A program made the translations under genes and the position numbers. A stretch of DNA of 6,905 bases from Gammaproteobacteria bacterium (GTDB lineage: Bacteria; Pseudomonadota; Gammaproteobacteria; SZUA-140): the NCBI GenBank assembly GCA_026994735.1, contig JALWQD010000140.1, forward strand, positions 1 to 6,905, read 5' to 3'. Positions 1 through 6,905 of the stretch are shown here, one piece after another (the stretch's first letter is position 1; the number at the start of each line of letters is the position of its first letter). Below the pieces are notes generated by a model. It saw only the letters and a program-made list of their open reading frames with translations. It was not told where the DNA came from and ran no database searches.

Positions 1-347
1 CTTTGAGATAGTGATCTTCAGACGGGCTGTCGGAAAACTTTACATCTTCTCTGCTGATGTCATGTATTGATTTTACTTGCCATTCAAGTCACTTGAAAAA
101 CGTATCCCGAACAATAGGATGCGGTTTTTTTGTCATTTTATAATGATTGGCCTGATACTTGCTTGTGGTAACTGCTGCCTTTTCGCAGGCCTTACCGGTG
201 ACTTGCATACACTGGCGTATACCACTAGGTTCATTAGCCGACGTGCGGGTAGGTTTTTACTGATGGTGAAGAAATAGTAAACGAGTTTTATTGACGATGA
301 GTTTGTGAATGCCAGGAAATAGTAATGTCTCGTTCAAGGAGAAGACA
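1..347. other. Leader region with no convincing gene
   Basis: No clear gene is visible in this stretch. Reading frame 2 is open from the left edge to a TGA at 68-70 (22 codons, ending ...SADVMY). It could be the tail of an upstream gene, but it is too short to judge. A small + strand frame with an ATG at 119 ends at the TAG at 275-277. It would give 52 residues with a hydrophobic, cysteine-rich start, but it has no good ribosome binding site. A TTGACG at 291-296 resembles a -35 box, but I see no good -10 box at the right spacing, so I call no promoter. The ten bases GAAATAGTAA occur twice, at 271-280 and 316-325, with no evident role. The promoter of the downstream genes probably lies here or further left. 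Confidence 0.5.
336..342 (+). promoter_or_regulatory. Ribosome binding site AAGGAGA that sets the sugar transferase start
   Basis: AAGGAGA ends five bases before the ATG at 348. The alternative in-frame ATG at 309 would add 13 residues and has no comparable purine-rich site before it. This favours 348 as the true start. Confidence 0.75.
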
Positions 348-1064
348 ATGACTGACAAGTGTGAGAACAGTGCCGTCATAGAACCTTATGGCCAAATGCT
401 TTCAACCGATGGTACTGCTGAGACGCAGGCTACGCCTGTAATTGAGACGCAGGCAGTCGGGGTCGCAATTCGCCTGGTTGAGATTCCTGTTGCTCTTGTT
501 GCCCTGTTATTAACCTCACCCTTGATTTTACTGCTGGCACTGATTATTCGTAAGGGTACTGCCGGCCCGGTCTTGTTTTTTCAACAACGATTGGGGATCG
601 CAGCGAAGCCCTTTCGCTTTGTCAAGTTTCGCACGCTCTTTGCTGATGCCCGAGAACGTTTTCCAGAGTTATACGCTTATCAGTACAGTCCGAAAGAATT
701 GGCAGAATTGAGGTTCAAGGTTGAGGACGATCCCCGTGTTACACCCCAGGGCCAGTGGATCAGAAAAACCAGTCTTGATGAATTACCCAATTTCTGGAAT
801 GTCCTTACCGGTGACATGGCCTTGGTTGGCCCGCGTCCTGAAATACCGGAAATGCTGCCCTATTATCAGGGAGAAATGCTGGCGAAATTTTCTGTTCGTC
901 CGGGAGTTACGGGGCTGGCACAAATCTCGGGAAGAGGAAGGCTTGGCTTTCACGAGACCGTCGAACTTGATCTTGAATATATCCGTCATCGCTCATTCGG
1001 ATATGACATGAAAATCTTGTTAAAGACAATCTGGCTGGTGATGCGCCGGGATGGTGCCTTTTAG
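348..1064 (+). CDS. Polyprenyl-phosphate phosphosugar transferase (bacterial sugar transferase family)
   Basis: This 238-residue protein matches the bacterial sugar transferase family (WcaJ/PglC/EpsL type). The family transfers a sugar phosphate from an NDP-sugar to undecaprenyl phosphate at the inner face of the cytoplasmic membrane, the first step of glycan assembly. One hydrophobic segment spans about residues 43-67 and contains Ser57-Pro58, the helix-break pair of the re-entrant membrane helix in this family. Then come GPVLFFQQRLG (73-83), KFRT (93-96), the catalytic pair Asp144-Glu145 in SLDELPN, GPRPE (161-165) and RPGVTGLAQISGRG. The catalytic core is complete and there is no four- or five-helix N-terminal domain, so this is the short monotopic form. 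The first 36 residues are polar and contain a duplicated ETQA. The ATG at 348 is chosen for its Shine-Dalgarno site. The sugar substrate cannot be read from sequence. The next gene starts 73 bases downstream. Confidence 0.95.
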   Translation: MTDKCENSAVIEPYGQMLSTDGTAETQATPVIETQAVGVAIRLVEIPVALVALLLTSPLILLLALIIRKGTAGPVLFFQQRLGIAAKPFRFVKFRTLFADARERFPELYAYQYSPKELAELRFKVEDDPRVTPQGQWIRKTSLDELPNFWNVLTGDMALVGPRPEIPEMLPYYQGEMLAKFSVRPGVTGLAQISGRGRLGFHETVELDLEYIRHRSFGYDMKILLKTIWLVMRRDGAF

Positions 1065-1137
1065 TCCTGGCTGACGATACCGGGATAGATGTTGAAGGCA
1101 TTGTTGGCTAAGCAGATGGTTAGGAGATTTCCCAGGA

Positions 1138-2115
1138 ATGTTGCGAGAACAGGTACGAAAGAAGGTCTTGCTGACAGGTGGTAGTGGTTTTGTCGGGGCT
1201 CGTTTAACAGAACGTTTATTGATGGCCGGGCATGAGGTGGTTGTTTTGACCCGTCAGTCCGGGACACCCTCGCGTTTGCTCCGGCTGACTGGATTTGATG
1301 ATTTTCAGATCCGTCAATGCGATCCTTTGGATGCGCAGCAATTGTTTCTCTGCTTTTCTGCGGAACGGCCGGATATTGTTTATCATCTCGCTGCACAGCC
1401 AGATGCCAGTGAAGATTTTAAACAAATCCGGCAGGTTATTGACGGTAATATTTCGCTGACGGTCAACCTCCTTGAAGCCTGTCGCCGTTATCCCGTGAGT
1501 CTGTTTGTTTATACCGACTCGAGCAAGGTTTATGGCAACCAGCCTGTCCCCTATCGGGCGGATACATTGCCCGCTCCGGTTTGTTCCTATGCGATCGCTA
1601 AATTAGCCGGCTGGAATTTTTGCGAATTTTATCGGCAGCATCACGGTGTGCCATCGGTTTCTGTCCGGCCAACGTTGATCTATGGCCCGGGACAAGGCTA
1701 TAACCTGATCAACTTCGTTGTTGAATCAATCATTAAAGGACGTCATGAAATAACACTGATGGGCGGCAAGCAGACACGCGATCCATTATTTATTGATGAT
1801 GCCGTGGAACTCTTTTTAGGGCTGCTTGCAGTACCCGATATGGTTAATGGACAGGTGATTAATATTGGTGCTGGCAGAGAATACAGCATCATTGAAATTG
1901 CCACCCGGATTGCACTTTGTCTGCGTGTCAGTATTCGTGTCAAGGCCGATGAGAGTCAGGTTCGGCCAACCGAAATCTGGCGTAGTTGCAGTCACTCGGA
2001 AGAGGCACGTGCCTTGCTTGGATGGCAACCGGAGGTTAATCTGGAGCAGGGCTTGCAGCGCACAATTGAAAGCTTGCTCGCGTCCCCAGTGAATTTGTCA
2101 GTTGTCTCCGGATAA
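1138..2115 (+). CDS. Extended SDR NAD(P)-dependent nucleotide-sugar epimerase/dehydratase-type enzyme
   Basis: This 325-residue protein has the usual length and order of an extended short-chain dehydrogenase acting on an NDP-sugar in the cytoplasm. Its Rossmann motif is TGGSGFVG, with Gly14, Gly17 and Gly20. The second strand ends VVVLTR with Arg39 instead of the acidic residue common in NAD-binding members, which hints at NADP use (inference). HLAAQ follows at 83-87. The catalytic set is Ser128 in TDSSKVYG plus Tyr151 and Lys155 in YAIAK. RPTLIYGPGQG and a DPLFIDDAV substrate-domain motif follow. The Asp-Glu pair found in RmlB-type 4,6-dehydratases (TDEVYG) is replaced by Ser129-Lys130, so an epimerase or reductase fits better than a classic 4,6-dehydratase. 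An AGGAG at 1122-1126 lies upstream, spaced rather far (11 bases) from the ATG. The stop sits within the ribosome binding site of the radical SAM gene. The exact sugar is unknown. Confidence 0.9.
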   Translation: MLREQVRKKVLLTGGSGFVGARLTERLLMAGHEVVVLTRQSGTPSRLLRLTGFDDFQIRQCDPLDAQQLFLCFSAERPDIVYHLAAQPDASEDFKQIRQVIDGNISLTVNLLEACRRYPVSLFVYTDSSKVYGNQPVPYRADTLPAPVCSYAIAKLAGWNFCEFYRQHHGVPSVSVRPTLIYGPGQGYNLINFVVESIIKGRHEITLMGGKQTRDPLFIDDAVELFLGLLAVPDMVNGQVINIGAGREYSIIEIATRIALCLRVSIRVKADESQVRPTEIWRSCSHSEEARALLGWQPEVNLEQGLQRTIESLLASPVNLSVVSG

Positions 2116-2118
2116 GGA
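2114..2118 (+). promoter_or_regulatory. Ribosome binding site AAGGA overlapping the preceding stop codon
   Basis: AAGGA overlaps the TAA stop (2113-2115) of the SDR gene and lies five bases before the ATG at 2124. Ribosomes finishing the SDR gene would arrive at this site, so the two genes are probably cotranscribed and may be translationally coupled. Confidence 0.65.
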
Positions 2119-5100
2119 AAAACATGGCTCTTGTTGATAAATTATTAAAAAAAGTTCCCCAGTACACTCGTAACCAGCGCCATCTGGATTCAGTGCTCCA
2201 GCATGGCAATTTACGCAAATGGGCTAATCTTGCCCGTGTTGAAATCGAACGCAAACGGCGTCGTATTAAGGTCAATAGCCGGCCGTATTTGCTGATCCTC
2301 GACCCTTGTAATTATTGCAATCTTCGTTGTCCGCTGTGTCCGACAGGGATGAAGGATCTGGGCCGTGAGCAGTCAATGATGTCATTTGAACATTTTCGTC
2401 ATTATTTCGACCCGCATATTCCATATCTTTTTGAAGTGTATATGCATAATTGGGGTGAGTCTCTGATCAATAAGGAAGTGTACCGCATGATTGCTTATGC
2501 TCAGGAGCACAACGTCGGGACCAACCTCAGTTCCAATCTTGTTATTCTTGAGTCTGACGATATTGATAATTTGCTTGATTGTGGCCTGGAATATCTGGTC
2601 GTTTCACTGGATGGCACGACGCCAGAGAGCTATGAGCAATATCGTGTTCGTGGTGATTATGACCGTGTTATGGAAAATCTGCGCGAACTGATTCGTCGTC
2701 GTAATTTGCGCCAGCAGAAGACGCCGGTCATCGAATGGCAATACATCGTTATGAAACACAATGAGCACGAAATACCGGAGGCGGAGCGTCTGGCCAAGGA
2801 AATAGGTGTTGATAAGCTTCGTTTTATCCCTGTTGGCATGCCCTATGAAGTCAAGAATCGCAAGGAAATTGCTGATCGCTGGTTTCCGACCGGCGTTTCC
2901 GGGCGCATCGAGAGCTCGCATGAAGAGCAGCAGTTTGGCCAGGCAGATAAACCCGGTCCCTGCTTTTATCTTTACCGGTCGATGGTTATTAATCCGGATG
3001 GCGGGGTATCCCCCTGCTGTGTTGTCTATCAGAAAAACAGGGATTTTGCCCAGTTATCATTTGATCAGCAGCCTGATGTCCAGGCTGTCTGGAACAATGC
3101 CCATTATCAATCAGCACGCTCGCTGTATAGCCACAAGAAGCCGCAAACCCACCAGGCGACGGTTTGTGATGGCTGTGATATCTTCGTCAAATGTGGCGAT
3201 AATGTGAAAGCTCGTCAAGTGATTAAAATTCATCCGCAGCCACCGAAATAGCGTTGGCCATGACTGCCAACACGGAGCCATTCGGGTGAGATGATTTAGG
3301 TGTACTTTCAGGAGGAGAGGGGCTTATGAATAGCAAAATGATCGCTTCAGTGGTGGTTTTGTCATGTCTGTCCTGGACATCGCTGTTGGCCGCTCCGGCT
3401 GTTGGCGGGGGGGCTACCTCTACTCTGGCTCAGCAGCCTGTCACGAGAGGAGGTATTGCTCCGAACTATCCTCTAAAACCTTTCGCTAGCGCTGTTCCTG
3501 AACCACTTGCCATCAGAGGCAGTATTCCGTCAGTAGCGGCTACAGTGACGGATGGAGGCCCCGCAACTATGCTCGGTATGGGCGATAGTCTCGGCGAAGG
3601 AGTGCAGAGCGGCGATGCCAGCTGGCGCACACAGCCCTACGGTTATCTGAGCTGGCTGGCATTTCAGCTCGGGGCGCCGTTGCAATTGCCTTTGATCAAG
3701 AGCCATGCCTTCGGTATCGTTGGGGACACATCGGGCCGCAGTCGTCTCGATCCGACAGTGGTTGCTGATAATATTGCTGTCTCGGGGGCTACAGTCTCGT
3801 CACTGTTGCGTCAACGGGCGACTGCGACGAGCCCGTCAACAATGGTGACAGAGGCCGATTTGGTTCTCTATCCACGTCAGCTGAGCCAGATCGAGATTGC
3901 CGAAGCCAGTGCTGCCCGTTGGATAATCTGCTGGATCGGCAATAATGATGTGCTTTCGGCAGTCAACAGTTTTCAGCAGCTGGATGCGACACAGATGACC
4001 TCCGTGGCCTCTTTTGCTGCCGATTATCAGCAGCTGGCGACGCGTCTGCAGTTGTCAAATCGTGCCTTTGATCGCCGGGTGGTATTCGCTAATATTCCCA
4101 ATGTGACAAGTATTGCTACCCTTCTTGATGGCAATGACCTGACCCGGCTGATGGGCCAGGATTATGGTTTGCCAGTGGGGGACTATACGACTGTCATGGC
4201 GATGATGCTGGTGCGTTCAGGTTTGGCCACGGCAGATATTTTTTCTGATCCGGCCTATATCCTTGATAGCCGGGAAGTGGCACTGATCAATGCCCGTATC
4301 AGCGCCTTTAACAAGATTATTGCGCGCGAGGCCAGCCGGATTGGTGCCGCCCTCGTCGATATCAATACGGCCTTCAAGGAAATGAGTCGTCGGCCACCGA
4401 GCTATCTCGGCCTTTCGCCGAGCAATCGCTTTTTGGGCGGCTATTTCAGCCTTGATGGTATTCACCCATCAAATATTGGCCATGCCCTGATAGCAAATGA
4501 GTTTGTACGCACAATCAACAGTTTTTATGGTACGCGCTATGCGCCGATAGATGCGCTGACTTTGCAGTATCTTTTTTTGACGGACCCATCCATTGATAAG
4601 GATGGTGATAACCGGGTTACCGGACGGCCATTCGCCGGTTTTATCGAGACCTTGTGGGGGCTGGTCGGACTAGCACCGGATAGCAATGATTATTTTTATA
4701 ACCCTTAAGTTAGGCTAGTCTGGCAGAGGTTACGGGATAGTCATTTGCAGAAAAGCTCCCTCAGTGCGGTTATGAGATTTAAATTGAATGAAAAATAATA
4801 CGGATACTGGCTGTGGAACCGTCTGAGATAAAAATTATTTGTCCCTGTTGTCACGTTCTTCTTGAGGCGCAGCAGGAAGGCTTACGTTGTCCAGTTCAAA
4901 ATACAGATCGTTGTCGAGGTCTGTATATATTTGAGCATGGCGTCGCGAATCTCATTATTGGTGACCGCTTTGATGATGAGACCGATGAGGCCTGCATGTG
5001 CTATGAGGAGACGAGTAACGAATATACGGCAAAAAATTACTGGTTGCCGTTGTTTAAACGATTGTTTCCTGAGCCTGTAAAGGGCAGACGTGCGCGTATT

Positions 5101-6905
5101 TTGGCCGTTGGTTGTGGTACTGGACTGGAAGTCGATTTGCTCAATAAAGCGGGTTTTGATTGCTATGGTATTGATAATGGCAATCGTACTCTTGCCTGGT
5201 CCCGGCGCTCATCACGTGAACGGCTTTTTCTCGCCAATGGCATGTCCTTGCCCTTTGAAGACATGAGTTTTGATGCGGTTTTTTGTGGTTGTGTCTTCCC
5301 TCATGTGGGGGTTGTCGGTGACAGTAATATTGTTGCTGATGAGGGACTTTCTGATCGTCAGGCGCTGGCCAGTGAAATGAGCCGTGTGCTGAAAACAGGT
5401 GGCAAGGCAATTCTCAGCAGCCCGAACCGTCGTTTTCCTTTTGATATTTTTCATGGCCGCCAGCCCGGTTCCTACCGGCCACGCTATAACCCCCCGAGTA
5501 GTCATTTTTTACTGTCTTTGGACGATTATGCCGGTCTTTTCAAGAAAGGGGGCTGTCGATATGCACGGGCCTTGCCCATCGAGGGCTATTGGGGCTTTGT
5601 TCGTAGTCGTCATTCACTGAAAGGCTTATTGTTTGGTTTGCCAATACGGCTGATTTTTAAATTGGTTTCGACATCGCCATTGCGTTTTCTGCGGACATCT
5701 TCAATCAGCCCGTGGCTGGTTGTTGAAATTGCCAAATAATTATTTGTTGCGATTTTAGTGAGCCAGAGAAAGAAGCGTTTTCTTGCCGAGTTTTCCTTCG
5801 TCGCCGGGGGAAAAATACTGGCACTGGCAAGCCTCTTTCTACTAGGGATTGTTATTGCACGGATTATTGGCCCTGAAGAATATGGTCGTTATGCGGCGGC
5901 ACTGTCACTGATTTTATTGCTTGATGCGACCTTGGGCGCCCCTCTTGATTGGGCCGTTGTCCGTTTCGGGACACTGCATGATCGTGAGCCAGCAAGAGTG
6001 AGTACAATCCTTGCCGCGAGTTTTCGCCTGAAAGGGATCATGGCTGCTTTTTTGATCCTGATTATTAGTCCTTTTCTGGGATCATTGGCAGGGTTGTTAT
6101 TTCCGCAGGCAGTCTCGGCAGAGCGCCTCTTGCTCAGCCTGTTATTGGCAACGGTTGCCTTGCTGTTTTTACGCAGTCTTGCCTCATATCTGCAATTACA
6201 GCGCCGATTTCGTGCTTATGCCTTGCTTGATCTGGCAACCGCCATTACCCGGATACTCCTTGTGCTGCCGTTATTTCTGCTTGAGATTGATGAGGCCGCT
6301 GTCTATATCGGTCTTTATGGTCTGGCCGCGGCCTTGGTTTTTGTGGTTGCGCTGATGCTGATTCGTCCTGGGTTTTTGCTGGCACCTTGGCCTGTTAGCC
6401 GTGATTTGCATGCCTTACTGGGGTTTTGTGGCAGTACCAGCCTGATCATGATTCTCGGTACGCTCACCGGTCGGGCCGATATTCTTGTTCTCGGGGCGGT
6501 TAATGGTGGCGCCGAAACGGGCTTTTATGCCGCCGCTGCACATTTGTCAATGCTGGCGACAATGGTCGCGGGCTATATCGCTGTGGTGATGCAGCCGCGT
6601 ATTATTCCAGCCGTCCGTGAGGGTGGCATGAGGCATTTGTGTGTGATCAATTGTTGGGGTTTTTTGGGCTTGATGCTGATTGCACTGCCGGTAATTTTAT
6701 GGGCATTGCCTGGTTTAGTCGGTTTGCTTTATGGCGATAGTTACCTGGCCTCAGTCGTGGTCTTGCAAGTCCTGTTGTTGGGGACGTGCCTGGATTTGTT
6801 GATTATGCCTGTTTTGCAGCCCTTTGTTATTCAGTGCTGTCCACGCTGGGCACTTTTGGCAGAGTCTGTGATTGCGCTGCTGTTCATCATGCTGGCTTTT
6901 TTGGT

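Overview
This window holds six genes, all on the + strand, and looks like part of a surface- or exopolysaccharide locus in a Gram-negative bacterium. The base composition is moderate (estimated by eye near 50% GC), most genes have Shine-Dalgarno sites, and two genes start with GTG. A proteobacterium or desulfuromonad-like lineage would fit, but nothing here fixes the taxon. No rRNA, tRNA, CRISPR, insertion sequence or integrase was seen.

Layout. Bases 1-347 carry no convincing gene. Next come a polyprenyl-phosphate phosphosugar transferase (348-1064), an extended SDR nucleotide-sugar epimerase/dehydratase-type enzyme (1138-2115), a radical SAM protein with a C-terminal SPASM-like cysteine set (2124-3251), a secreted SGNH/GDSL-family hydrolase of unusual size (3326-4708), a class I SAM methyltransferase with an N-terminal zinc-ribbon-like segment (4813-5739), and the first 382 codons of a Wzx/PST-type flippase (5758 to the window end). 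The flippase has a GTG start and runs off the right edge.

How the parts could work together (inference). The phosphosugar transferase loads the first sugar phosphate onto the undecaprenyl carrier. The SDR supplies or converts an NDP-sugar. The radical SAM enzyme and the methyltransferase modify a sugar, lipid or other group. The flippase moves the lipid-linked glycan across the inner membrane. The exported SGNH enzyme could remove or transfer acyl groups on the finished glycan or on lipids. No glycosyltransferase, polymerase or chain-length regulator lies in this window, so the locus must continue outside it.

The least ordinary parts are the radical SAM/SPASM enzyme with no obvious peptide substrate beside it, the oversized SGNH protein with a calcium-loop-like tail, the SDR whose active site lacks the Asp-Glu pair of 4,6-dehydratases, and the zinc-ribbon methyltransferase. 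None of these proves a new system on its own.
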